Source of the DNA: Endomychus coccineus
Taxonomy: Eukaryota; Arthropoda; Insecta; Coleoptera; Endomychidae
Direction of reading: 5' to 3'
Length of the DNA: 64,000 nucleotides
Assembly (NCBI GenBank): GCA_958510875.1
Contig: OY294071.1
Location: 38,404,042-38,468,041 of the forward strand
Positions 21,201 to 34,082 of this stretch are shown piece after piece (positions within the stretch are counted from its first letter, which is position 1; each line of letters opens with the position of its first letter). The position numbers and the translations under genes were made by a program. The notes below the pieces were generated by a model. The model was not told the origin of the DNA, did no database searches, and was given only the letters and a program-made list of their open reading frames with translations.

Positions 21201-24200
21201 ATCTTAGCGATTATACATAAATTACGTATTGAAATATTCTTGATCATTGTGGGAATTATGACATGATTTCTGTTATTTTCAGTTTTTTCTATTTGCCAAC
21301 ATTAAATAGATGGGATCTAAAGGCAACAGCTAACAGAGTACCTACTTCCATTATTGATGACAGATTATTTTGATAAGGCTGATTTTGGGTATGTATAGTT
21401 AATTGTTTCATCTGATGTGGGTTCTGTAAAACATTTCAACTTTAGTTGTTATATCGAGACATTGAATGTAATAAAGCTTCATTCTGTCATACAGTTAATA
21501 TATCTCTTACATTTGATAAAATGAAGAAAAAATTAATTCTCTTCACAAAACTTCTAATGAATATACAAATATATATTTATCTACTAATTTTACTTTATTT
21601 TACTTTTTTATTTCTATATTTCACATTTATTTAATCTTCCTACTTAATTTTTGCTGATTAAGCTGAAGTATTGGATTTATTTGTGTAAATTTGAAATGTT
21701 TCCTCTCATTTTTCATTAATATCCATTTTAGAATCTTAGCGATTATACATAAATTACGTATTGAAATATTCTTGATCATTGTAGGAATTATGACATGATT
21801 TCTCTTATTTTCAGTTTTTTCTATTTGCCAACATTAAATAGATGGGATCTAAAGGCAACAGCTAACAGAGTACCTACTTCCATTATTGATGACAGATCAT
21901 TTTGATAAGGCTGATTTTGGGTATGTATAGTTAATTGTTTCATCTGATGTGGGTTCTGTAAAACATTTCAACTTTAGTTGTTATATCGAGACATTGAATG
22001 TAATAAAGCTTCATTCTGTCATACAGTTAATATATCTCTTACATTTGATAAAATGAAAAAAAAATTAATTTTCTTCACAAAACTTCTAATGAATATACAA
22101 ATATATATTTATCTACTAATTTTACTTTATTTTACATTTTTATTTCTATATTTCACATTTATTTAATCTTCCTACTTAATTTTTGCTGATTAAGCTGAAG
22201 TATTGGATTTAGTTGTGTAAATTTGAAATGTTTCCTTTCATTTTTCATCAATATCCATTTTAGAATCTTAGCGATTATACATAAATTACGTATTGAAATA
22301 TTTTTGATCATTGTAGGAATTATGACATGATTTCTCTTATTTTCAGTTTTTTCTATTTGCCAACATTAAATAGATGGGATCTAAAGGCAACAGCTAACAG
22401 AGTACCTACTTCCATTATTGATGACAGATCATTTTGATAAGGCTGATTTTGGGTATGTATAGTTAATTGTTTCATCTGATGTGGGTTCTGTAAAACATTT
22501 CAACTTTAGTTGTTATATCGAGACATTGAATGTAATAAAGCTTCATTCTGTCATACAGTTAATATATCTCTTACATTTGATAAAATGAAAAAAAAATTAA
22601 TTTTCTTCACAAAACTTCTAATGAATATACAAATATATATTTATCTACTAATTTTACTTTATTTTACATTTTTATTTCTATATTTCACATTTATTTAATC
22701 TTCCTACTTAATTTTTGCTGATTAAGCTGAAGTATTGGATTTAGTTGTGTAAATTTGAAATGTTTCCTTTCATTTTTCATCAATATCCATTTTAGAATCT
22801 TAGCGATTATACATAAATTACGTATTGAAATATTCTTGATCATTGTAGGAATTATGACATGATTTCTGTTATTTTCAGTTTTTTCTATTTGCCAACATTA
22901 AATAGATGGGATCTAAAGGCAACAGCTAACAGAGTACCTACTTCCATTATTGATGACAGATCATTTTGATAAGGCTGATTTTGGGTATGTATAGTTAATT
23001 GTTTCATCTGATGTGGGTTCTGTAAAACATTTCAACTTTAGTTGTTATATCAAGACATTGAATGTAATAAAGTTTCATTCTGTCATACAGTTAATATATC
23101 TCTTACATTTGATAAAATGAAAAAAAAATTAATTTTCTTCACAAAACTTCTAATGAACATACAAATATATATTTATCTACTAATTTTACTTTATTTTCAT
23201 TTTTATTTCTATATTTCACATTTATTTAATCTTCCTACTTAATTTTTGCTGATTAAGCTGAAGTATTGGATTTATTTGTGTAAATTTGAAATGTTTCCTT
23301 TCATTTTTCATTAATATCCATTTTAGAATATTAGCGATTATACATAAATTACGTATTGAAATATTCTTGATCATTGTAGGAATTATGACATGATTTCTCT
23401 TATTTTCAGTTTTTTCTATTTGCCAACATTAAATAGATGGGATCTAAAGGCAAATGCTAACAGAGTACCTACTTCCATTATTGATGACAGATCATTTTGA
23501 TAAGGCTGATTTTGGGTATGTATAGTTAATTGTTTCATCTGATGTGGGTTCTGTAAAACATTTCAACTTTAGTTGTTATATCGAGACATTGAATGTAATA
23601 AAGCTTCATTCTGTCATACAGTTAATATATCTCTTACATTTGATAAAATGAAAAAAAAATTAATTTTCTTCACAAAACTTCTAATGAATATACAAATATA
23701 TATTTATCTACTAATTTTACTTTATTTTACATTTTTATTTCTATATTTCACATTTATTTAATCTTCCTACTTAATTTTTGCTGATTAAGCTGAAGTATTG
23801 GATTTATTTGTGTAAATTTGAAATGTTTCCTTTCATTTTTCATTAATATCCATTTTAGAATCTTAGCGATTATACATAAATTACGTATTGAAATATTCTT
23901 GATCATTGTAGGAATTATGACATGATTTCTCTTATTTTCAGTTTTTTCTATTTGCCAACATTAAATAGATGGGATCTAAAGGCAATAGCTAACAGAGTAC
24001 CTACTTCCATTATTGATGACAGATCATTTTGATAAGGCTGATTTTGGGTATGTATAGTTAATTGTTTCATCTGATGTGGGTTCTGTAAAACATTTCAACT
24101 TTAGTTGTTATATCAAGACATTGAATGTAATAAAGTTTCATTCTGTCATACAGTTAATATATCTCTTACATTTGATAAAATGAAAAAAAAATTAATTTTC

Positions 24201-27200
24201 TTCACAAAACTTCTAATGAACATACAAATATATATTTATCTACTAATTTTACTTTATTTTCATTTTTATTTCTATATTTCACATTTATTTAATCTTCCTA
24301 CTTAATTTTTGCTGATTAAGCTGAAGTAGTGGATTTATTTGTGTAAATTTGAAATGTTTCCTTTCATTTTTCATTAATATCCATTTTAGAATCTTAGCGA
24401 TTATACATAAATTACGTATTGAAATATTCTTGATCATTGTAGGAATTATGACATGATTTCTCTTATTTTCAGTTTTTTCTATTTGCCAACATTAAATAGA
24501 TGGGATCTAAAGGCAACAGCTAACAGAGTACCTACTTCCATTATTGATGACAGATCATTTTGATAAGGCTGATTTTGGGTATGTATAGTTAATTGTTTCA
24601 TCTGATGTGGGTTCTGTAAAACATTTCAACTTTAGTTGTTATATCGAGACATTGAATGTAATAAAGCTTCATTCTGTCATACAGTTAATATATCTCTTAC
24701 ATTTGATAAAATGAAAAAAAAATTAATTTTCTTCACAAAACTTCTAATGAATATACAAATATATATTTATCTACTAATTTTACTTTATTTTACATTTTTA
24801 TTTCTATATTTCACATTTATTTAATCTTCCTACTTAATTTTTGCTGATTAAGCTGAAGTATTGGATTTAGTTGTGTAAATTTGAAATGTTTCCTTTCATT
24901 TTTCATCAATATCCATTTTAGAATCTTAGCGATTATACATAAATTACGTATTGAAATATTTTTGATCATTGTAGGAATTATGACATGATTTCTCTTATTT
25001 TCAGTTTTTTCTATTTGCCAACATTAAATAGATGGGATCTAAAGGCAACAGCTAACAGAGTACCTACTTCCATTATTGATGACAGATCATTTTGATAAGG
25101 CTGATTTTGGGTATGTATAGTTAATTGTTTCATCTGATGTGGGTTCTGTAAAACATTTCAACTTTAGTTGTTATATCGAGACATTGAATGTAATAAAGCT
25201 TCATTCTGTCATACAGTTAATATATCTCTTACATTTGATAAAATGAAAAAAAATTAATTTTCTTCACAAAACTTCTAATGAATATACAAATATATATTTA
25301 TCTACTAATTTTACTTTATTTTACATTTTTATTTCTATATTTCACATTTATTTAATCTTCCTACTTAATTTTTGCTGATTAAGCTGAAGTATTGGATTTA
25401 GTTGTGTAAATTTGAAATGTTTCCTTTCATTTTTCATCAATATCCATTTTAGAATCTTAGCGATTATACATAAATTACGTATTGAAATATTTTTGATCAT
25501 TGTAGGAATTATGACATGATTTCTCTTATTTTCAGTTTTTTCTATTTGCCAACATTAAATAGATGGGATCTAAAGGCAACAGCTAACAGAGTACCTAGTT
25601 CCATTATTGATGACAGATCATTTTGATAAGGCTGATTTTGGGTATGTATAGTTAATTGTTTCATCTGATGTGGGTTCTGTAAAACATTTCAACTTTAGTT
25701 GTTATATCAAGACATTGAATGTAATAAAGTTTCATTCTGTCATACAGTTAATATATCTCTTACATTTGATAAAATGAAAAAAAAATTAATTTTCTTCACA
25801 AAACTTCTAATGAACATACAAATATATATTTATCTACTAATTTTACTTTATTTTCATTTTTATTTCTATATTTCACATTTATTTAATCTTCCTACTTAAT
25901 TTTTGCTGATTAAGCTGAAGTATTGGATTTATTTGTGTAAATTTGAAATGTTTCCTTTCATTTTTCATTAATATCCATTTTAGAATCTTAGCGATTATAC
26001 TTAAATTACGTATTGAAATATTCTTGATCATTGTAGGAATTATGACATGATTTCTCTTATTTTCAGTTTTTTCTATTTGCCAACATTAAATAGATGGGAT
26101 CTAAAGGCAACAGCTAACAGAGTACCTACTTCCATTATTGATGACAGATCATTTTGATAAGGCTGATTTTGGGTATGTATAGTTAATTGTTTCATCTGAT
26201 GTGGGTTCTGTAAAACATTTCAACTTTAGTTGTTATATCGAGACATTGAATGTAATAAAGCTTCATTCTGTCATACAGTTAATATATCTCTTACATTTGA
26301 TAAAATGAAAAAAAAATTAATTTTCTTCACAAAACTTCTAATGAATATACAAATATATATTTATCTACTAATTTTACTTTATTTTACATTTTTATTTCTA
26401 TATTTCACATTTATTTAATCTTCCTACTTAATTTTTGCTGATTAAGCTGAAGTATTGGATTTATTTGTGTAAATTTGAAATGTTTCCTTTCATTTTTCAT
26501 TAATATCCATTTTAGAATCTTAGCGATTATACATAAATTACGTATTGAAATATTCTTGATCATTGTAGGAATTATGACATGATTTCTCTTATTTTCAGTT
26601 TTTTCTATTTGCCAACATTAAATAGATGGGATCTAAAGGCAACAGCTAACAGAGTACCTACTTCCATTATTGATGACAGATCATTTTGATAAGGCTGATT
26701 TTGGGTATGTATAGTTAATTGTTTCATCTGATGTGGGTTCTGTAAAACATTTCAACTTTAGTTGTTATATCGAGACATTGAATGTAATAAAGCTTCATTC
26801 TGTCATACAGTTAATATATCTCTTACATTTGATAAAATGAAAAAAAAATTAATTTTCTTCACAAAACTTCTAATGAATATACAAATATATATTTATCTAC
26901 TAATTTTACTTTATTTTACATTTTTATTTCTATATTTCACATTTATTTAATCTTCCTACTTAATTTTTGCTGATTAAGCTGAAGTATTGGATTTAGTTGT
27001 GTAAATTTGAAATGTTTCCTTTCATTTTTCATCAATATCCATTTTAGAATCTTAGCGATTATACATAAATTACGTATTGAAATATTCTTGATCATTGTAG
27101 GAATTATGACATGATTTCTCTTATTTTCAGTTTTTTCTATTTGCCAACATTAAATAGATGGGATCTAAAGGCAACAGCTAACAGAGTACCTACTTCCATT

Positions 27201-30200
27201 ATTGATGACAGATCATTTTGATAAGGCTGATTTTGGGTATGTATAGTTAATTGTTTCATCTGATGTGGGTTCTGTAAAACATTTCAACTTTAGTTGTTAT
27301 ATCAAGACATTGAATGTAATAAAGTTTCATTCTGTCATACAGTTAATATATCTCTTACATTTGATAAAATGAAAAAAAAATTAATTTTCTTCACAAAACT
27401 TCTAATGAACATACAAATATATATTTATCTACTAATTTTACTTTATTTTCATTTTTATTTCTATATTTCACATTTATTTAATCTTCCTACTTAATTTTTG
27501 CTGATTAAGCTGAAGTATTGGATTTATTTGTGTAAATTTGAAATGTTTCCTTTCATTTTTCATTAATATCCATTTTAGAATCTTAGCGATTATACATAAA
27601 TTACGTATTGAAATATTCTTGATCATTGTAGGAATTATGACATGATTTCTCTTATTTTCAGTTTTTTCTATTTGCCAACATTAAATAGATGGGATCTAAA
27701 GGCAACAGCTAACAGAGTACCTACTTCCATTATTGATGACAGATCATTTTGTTAAGGCTGATTTTGGGTATGTATAGTTAATTGTTTCATCTGATGTGGG
27801 TTCTGTAAAACATTTCAACTTTAGTTGTTATATCAAGACATTGAATGTAATAAAGTTTCATTCTGTCATACAGTTAATATATCTCTTACATTTGATAAAA
27901 TGAAAAAAAAATTAATTTTCTTCACAAAACTTCTAATGAACATACAAATATATATTTATCTACTAATTTTACTTTATTTTCATTTTTATTTCTATATTTC
28001 ACATTTATTTAATCTTCCTACTTAATTTTTGCTAATTAAGCTGAAGTAGTGGATTTATTTGTGTAAATTTGAAATGTTTCCTTTCATTTTTCATTAATAT
28101 CCATTTTAGAATCTTAGCGATTATACATAAATTACGTATTGAAATATTCTTGATCATTGTAGGAATTATGACATGATTTCTCTTATTTTCAGTTTTTTCT
28201 ATTTGCCAACATTAAATAGATGGGATCTAAAGGCAACAGCTAACAGAGTACCTACTTCCATTATTGATGACAGATCATTTTGATAAGGCTGATTTAGGGT
28301 ATGTATAGTTAATTGTTTCATCTGATGTGGGTTCTGTAAAACATTTCAACTTTAGTTGTTATATCGAGACATTGAATGTAATAAAGCTTCATTCTGTCAT
28401 ACAGTTAATCTCTTACATTTGATAAAATGAAAAAAAAATTAATTTTCTTCACAAAACTTCTAATGAATATACAAATATATATTTATCTACTAATTTTACT
28501 TTATTTTACATTTTTATTTCTATATTTCACATTTATTTAATCTTCCTACTTAATTTTTGCTGATTAAGCTGAAGTATTGGATTTAGTTGTGTAAATTTGA
28601 AATGTTTCCTTTCATTTTTCATCAATATCCATTTTAGAATCTTAGCGATTATACATAAATTACGTATTGAAATATTTTTGATCATTGTAGGAATTATGAC
28701 ATGATTTCTCTTATTTTCAGTTTTTTCTATTTGCCAACATTAAATAGATGGGATCTAAAGGCAACAGCTAACAGAGTACCTACTTCCATTATTGATGACA
28801 GATCATTTTGATAAGGCTGATTTTGGGTATGTATAGTTAATTGTTTCATCTGATGTGGGTTCTGTAAAACATTTCAACTTTAGTTGTTATATCGAGACAT
28901 TGAATGTAATAAAGCTTCATTCTGTCATACAGTTAATATATCTCTTACATTTGATAAAATGAAAAAAAAATTAATTTTCTTCACAAAACTTCTAATGAAT
29001 ATACAAATATATATTTATCTACTAATTTTACTTTATTTTACATTTTTATTTCTATATTTCACATTTATTTAATCTTCCCACTTAATTTTTGCTGATTAAG
29101 CTGAAGTATTGGATTTAGTTGTGTAAATTTGAAATGTTTCCTTTCATTTTTCATCAATATCCATTTTAGAATCTTAGCGATTATACATAAATTACGTATT
29201 GAAATATTTTTGATCATTGTAGGAATTATGACATGATTTCTCTTATTTTCAGTTTTTTCTATTTGCCAACATTAAATAGATGGGATCTAAAGGCAACAGC
29301 TAACAGAGTACCTACTTCCATTATTGATGACAGATCATTTTGATAAGGCTGATTTTGGGTATGTATAGTTAATTGTTTCATCTGATGTGGGTTCTGTAAA
29401 ACATTTCAACTTGACTTGTTAAATCAATACATTGAATGTAAAAAGGCTTTATTCTGTCATACAGTAATATATGTCTTACATTTGATAAAATGAAAAAAAA
29501 TGAATTTTCTTCTTCACAAAACTTCTAATGAATGTACAAATATATATTATCTACTAATTTTACTTTATTTTAATTTTTGCTGATATAAGTTGAAGTTTTG
29601 GATTTATTTGTGTAAATTTGAAATGTATCTTTCCATTTTTCATCAATATTCATATTAGAATCTTAGCAATTATACATATATTACGTATTGAAATATTCTT
29701 GATCATTGTAGGAATTATGACATGATTTCTCTTATTTTCAGTTTTTTCTATTTGCCAACATTAAATAGATGGGATCTAAAGGCAACAGCTAACAGAGTAC
29801 CTACTTCCATTATTGATGACATCATTTTGATAAGGCTGATTTTGGGTATGTATAGTTAATTGTTTCATCTGATGTGGGTTCTGTAAAACATTTCAACTCG
29901 ACTTGTTATATCAATACATTGAATGTAAAAAGGCTTTATTCTGTCATACAGTAATATATGTCTTACATTTGATAAAATGAAAAAAAATGAATTGGCTTCT
30001 TCACAAAACTTCTAATGAATGTACAAATATATATTATCTATTAATTTTACTTTATTTTAATTTTTGCTGATATAAGTTGAAGTTTTGGATTTATTTGTGT
30101 AAATTTGAAATGTTTCCTTTCATTTTTCATCAATATCCATTTTAGAATCTTAGCGATTATACATAAATTACGTATTGAAATATTTTTGATCATTGTAGGA

Positions 30201-30960
30201 ATTATGACATGATTTCTCTTATTTTCAGTTTTTTCTATTTGCCAACATTAAATAGATGGGATCTAAAGGCAACAGCTAACAGAGTACCTACTTCCATTAT
30301 TGATGACAGATCATTTTGATAAGGCTGATTTTGGGTATGTATAGTTAATTGTTTCATCTGATGTGGGTTCTGTAAAACATTTCAACTTCAGTTGTTATAT
30401 CAAGACATTGAATGTAATAAAGCTTCATTCTGTCATACAGTTAATATATCTCTTACATTTGATAAAATGAAAAAAAAATTAATTTTCTTCACAAAACTTC
30501 TAATGAATATACAAATATATATTTATCTACTAATTTTACTTTATTTTCATTTTTATTTCTATATTTCACATTTATTTAATCTTCCTACTTAATTTTTGCT
30601 GATTAAGCTGAAGTATTGGATTTATTTGTGTAAATTTGGAATGTTTCCTTTCATTTTTCATCAATATCCATTTTAGAATCTTAGCGATTATACATAAATT
30701 ACGTATTGAAATATTTTTGATCATTGTAGGAATTATGACATGATTTCTCTTATTTTCAGTTTTTTCTATTTGCCAACATTAAATAGATGGGATCTAACGG
30801 CAACAGCTAACAGAGTACTTCCATTATTGATGACAGATCATTTTGATAAGGTTGATTTTGGGTATGTATAGTTAATTGTTTCATCTGATATGGGTTCTGT
30901 AAAACATTACAACTTAAGTTGTTATATCAATACATCGAATGTAAAAAAATATATCTCTTT
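15290..30960 (+). repeat. Tandem array of about 30 copies of a 531/532-bp monomer
   Basis: A marker, gttatatc[a/g]agacattgaatg, recurs at 15608, 16139, 16670, 17201, 17733, 18264, 18795, 19326, 19858, 20383 and so on to 30392, with a diverged last copy near 30912. Spacing is 531 or 532 bases; exceptions are 525 (a 6-base loss near 20198), 528 near 28400, and shortened copies at 29414 and 29898. Central copies differ at few positions and the right-edge copies are diverged, as expected for unequal exchange. Each unit holds a 62- or 66-codon frame opening MLY[QR]DIECNK. It reads into a low-complexity T-rich stretch, has an unusual TTG start, and shifts length with a single-base indel, so I do not treat it as a gene. 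Confidence 0.95.
15445..15550 (+). pseudogene. Exon relic within the first array monomer (repeats in every unit)
   Basis: Every monomer contains a 106-base segment between an acceptor-like ttattttcag and a donor-like GG/GTATGT. In frame it reads YLPTLNRWDLKATANRV and then breaks, because the array copies carry gtacctacttcc where diverged copies at 30.8, 32.5 and 34.0 kb have gtacttcc. Without the 4-base insertion the frame continues as in those copies, LLMTDHF and KADFG. It looks like one coding exon captured in the repeat unit and then disabled before amplification. The parent gene is not recognised. Confidence 0.6.
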
Positions 30961-32440
30961 TGAATGATAAGTAAATTTTGTTCCACTTTCACATCAGGCC
31001 CAATGCTTTAGGTAGTATCAAGCAGGTAGCCTGATAAGAAATATTATGTTATGGTTTTGGTTTGATCTCAAGATACTGGTATTTTGGTTATTTATATTGA
31101 ATTGATGCAACATCTTTAAAATTACAAAGTCTTTAAACAGAAACAAATTATTTTTTAACATCTTCCAAAAATATCTTTCATGCATCTGTAAAAGAAATGG
31201 ATGTAGAGGTTGTTATAAAAGTATGGTTGATATTAGCTCCAGAAAGTGAATGTATAAGCAAAGATACCAACATTCAGCAATAATTTTTCAATATTTATTG
31301 TAATTTGCTATCATTAGTGAAAAAGAAATTATTAAGTGCATAATTTCATATCATTTGCAATATGCCATTCAGTCAGTAGAAATTATAATGGAAAGAACAA
31401 AAATGTATCTCTGTTGATTCAAAATCATTTTAATCCTGACATGAATTTAGGTAAAACTGGAAATTTTATATTTGAACACTTGAAACTATTTCAGCAGAAA
31501 AGTCTAAATCTATTACTAACTATTGAATATGGTCTTTTGTTATCTGTTATTTTGAACATTTTTTTTTAAGTACACTCAAATATTGTTTTTTTTATTGTTA
31601 TTAGGTTGATCCAGTTAATAAAGAATGGTTACATTGATGGCATTCCTCTTTTCCATAGCTCAAGTATTCAGTTTGCCAGTATTAGAATTATTTCAAAATT
31701 ATGTTGTATAAAAACAGAATATATCTCACCTGCTCATCATATAATGAGAGGTGCCTGTTTAAATACTACTTATTTATCTGAATTCATTAAATTGCTTTTT
31801 CATTTTTACTTTTCCATCCCTTCTAAATAAAATTTGAAACAATTACAAATTTTACTAAATTTATTTATAAAAATAATATAAAGATTTATCAAAACATATT
31901 AAGCTTTCACATCTACATGAATCAATTATTGTACCTAATGTAAACAAATAAATAATTCAACACAATTGACAAAAATGTATTATAATACAGTTGATATTTA
32001 AATAAGGGAATCTACACCAGAAACTTTAATAACCTAATCAAAGATAGGAGTCTATCCAACAGAAGTCAGATTAATAACATCTATAGATAACATTTTTCTT
32101 TTGTTTTCGAATATTTGATGTTGACATTTAAAACACATGAATCATTATTTTTATACTTACATTTGATAAAATGAAAAAAATTGAATTTTCTTTGTTTTCT
32201 TCTTCACCAAACTTCTAATGAATGTATAAATATGTATTTATTTACTAATTTTACTTTATTTACATTTTTATTTCCTTATTTCACATTTATTTAATGTTTC
32301 TTCTTCTCTTTTATTTTTTGCTAATTAACCTGAAGTATTGGATGTATTATTCGTTTTAAAATCTTTGCAATCATACATATATTACGTATTGTAATATTTT
32401 TGATCAATGTAGGAATTATGACATGATTTCTTTTATTTTC
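30960..32440 (+). repeat. Diverged larger copy of the array locus
   Basis: To the right of the array the similarity leaves the 531-bp unit and enters a longer segment marked by tttcacatcaggcc, agcaggtagcctgata, aaatggatgtagagg and ggttgatattagctcc. The same marks recur at 32690-32960 and 45860-46120, with parts near 34100-34900, 50320-50370 and 53100-53400. An acceptor-like ttattag at 31599-31605 precedes an open stretch (31606-31830) with no recognised family; its diverged counterpart near 34620-34790 is broken. No gene is called. Confidence 0.6.
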
Positions 32441-32450
32441 AGTGTTTCTT

Positions 32451-32548
32451 ATTTGCCAACATTGGATAGATGCGATCTAACGGCAACAGCTAACAGAGTA
32501 CTTCCATTATTGATGACAGATCATTTTGATAAGGCTGATTTTGGGTAT
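32451..32548 (+). pseudogene. Diverged exon copy without the 4-bp insertion
   Basis: After ttattttcag the frame reads VSYLPTLDRCDLTATANRV and continues through LPLLMTDHFDKADFG to a GGGTATGTA donor-like border. It is the same exon as in the array but uninterrupted, so it preserves an older state. Confidence 0.55.
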
Positions 32549-33958
32549 GTATAGATAATTGTTTCATCTAAATGTGGGTTCTGTAAAACATTTCAACTTT
32601 AGTTGTTATATGAATACAATTAATGTAAAAAATCTGTATTGTGTCAGTTGATATATTTCTTTTGAATAATAAATGAAAACTTTTTCCACTTTCATATCAG
32701 GCCAAATGCTTTAGTTAGTATCAAGCAGGCAGCCTGATATAAAATGTATCATAGTTATTATGTTATATTAATGGTTTCATCTCAAGATACTGTTTTTTGG
32801 TTATTTATATTGAATTGATGCAATATCTTCAAAATTACACATTTTTTTAACAGAAACAAATAATTTATTAGCATCTTTCAAAAGTATCTATCCACACATC
32901 TGTAAAAGAAATGGATATAGAGTAGAAGTAGAAGTGAAAGTGTGGTTGATATTAGCTCCAGAAAGGTCTACAACAAACTTTTCTCATGATGTACTGTCAC
33001 ACATTGATTATAAAGTTAAAACTTTCTTTGCTTCAGTAAAGATTAAGAATGATTAAATTCCCCATCATGAGTTTTTTTAACTGCATGCACCACCCTACTT
33101 TCACCATATATTTCTATTCTTCATCTTCTTTGTTTGTGAATGACATCTAAAAATGGAAAACTTGAAGTTGTAGATGAATTATTTTTTAAAGATTTTCTGC
33201 TGTAATGTTATCATTTACCATTTTATTCTTCATAAGACAATTTAAACTACTTCATTCTTATCAGTCATACCTCCTGCTCTTTTTAGTTCATCTAAGGTCT
33301 GATTAAATTCAATAAGAAGAGCATTAAATGAATTTCATTACAAATGAACCCTGAATAAAACACTGTAGAAAAATTACAAAATAAACTTATTATAAAAATA
33401 TATGAAATCACAAAATGTTTTGCAACACAAAAATCAAAAATGATATTGGAAATTATATACTTCCATATGAATGGCCCTGTAGTTGATCAATTTTTTGCTA
33501 TTTAACCCCAAAACTATATCTATTACCGTTTCCGATATCACGATTATAAAAAAAAATTCATGACTATATAAAAAAAAGGGTTGAAATGAATTAAAAGATG
33601 GGATCTATTGAGGTAATCAAATTGTTTTGTGTATTTTCAGTATTAAAAATAATTTAATGGACCTTCATAACAATGAATAAATATCTTCTCATGATACATA
33701 GCTACTTCTAGGAGTCTGGGAGTAGGTACTCTATAAATCAAAACACAATAAGCTTACAAATTTATAGACATTATTTTACTTCAAGTAAAGAAATACATTT
33801 CAATACAACAAAGTATTGGATTTGTTGTGTAAATTTGAAATGTATTATTTCAATTTTCATCAATATTCATTTTAGAATCTTAGCAATTATACATAAATTA
33901 GGTATTGAAATATCTTTGATCATTCTAGGTATTATGACATAATTTCTTCTATTTTCAG

Positions 33959-34082
33959 AGTTTCCTATTTGCCAACGTTGGATAGATGGGATCTAATCGC
34001 AACAGCTAACAGAGTACTTCGATTGTTGATGACAGATCATTTTGAGAAGGCTGATTTTGGATATGTATGGTCAACTGTGACA
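33959..34082 (+). pseudogene. Best-preserved copy of the array-associated exon
   Basis: Preceded by ctattttcag, the frame reads VSYLPTLDRWDLIATANRV, then LRLLMTDHFEKADFGYVWST before a TAA at 34080-34082. At the point where other copies have the donor GG/GTATGT this one has GGATATGT, so either the donor is mutated or the exon originally ran on. Aromatic and charged residues keep their spacing across copies, which suggests a real protein-coding origin. I do not recognise the family. Flanking sequence (ccaacgttggatag and the tail near 34100) is clearly homologous to the monomer and to the copy at 32.5 kb. Confidence 0.5.

Noticed and set aside
15608..30592. Repeated 62-66-codon open frames, one per array monomer
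   Set aside because: They start at TTG, run into A/T-rich low complexity, and change length with a one-base indel between variants. They are by-products of the repeat, not a gene family.
15290..30960. CRISPR-like interpretation of the tandem array
   Set aside because: Units are over 500 bp, the whole unit repeats without unique spacers, and the context is eukaryotic.
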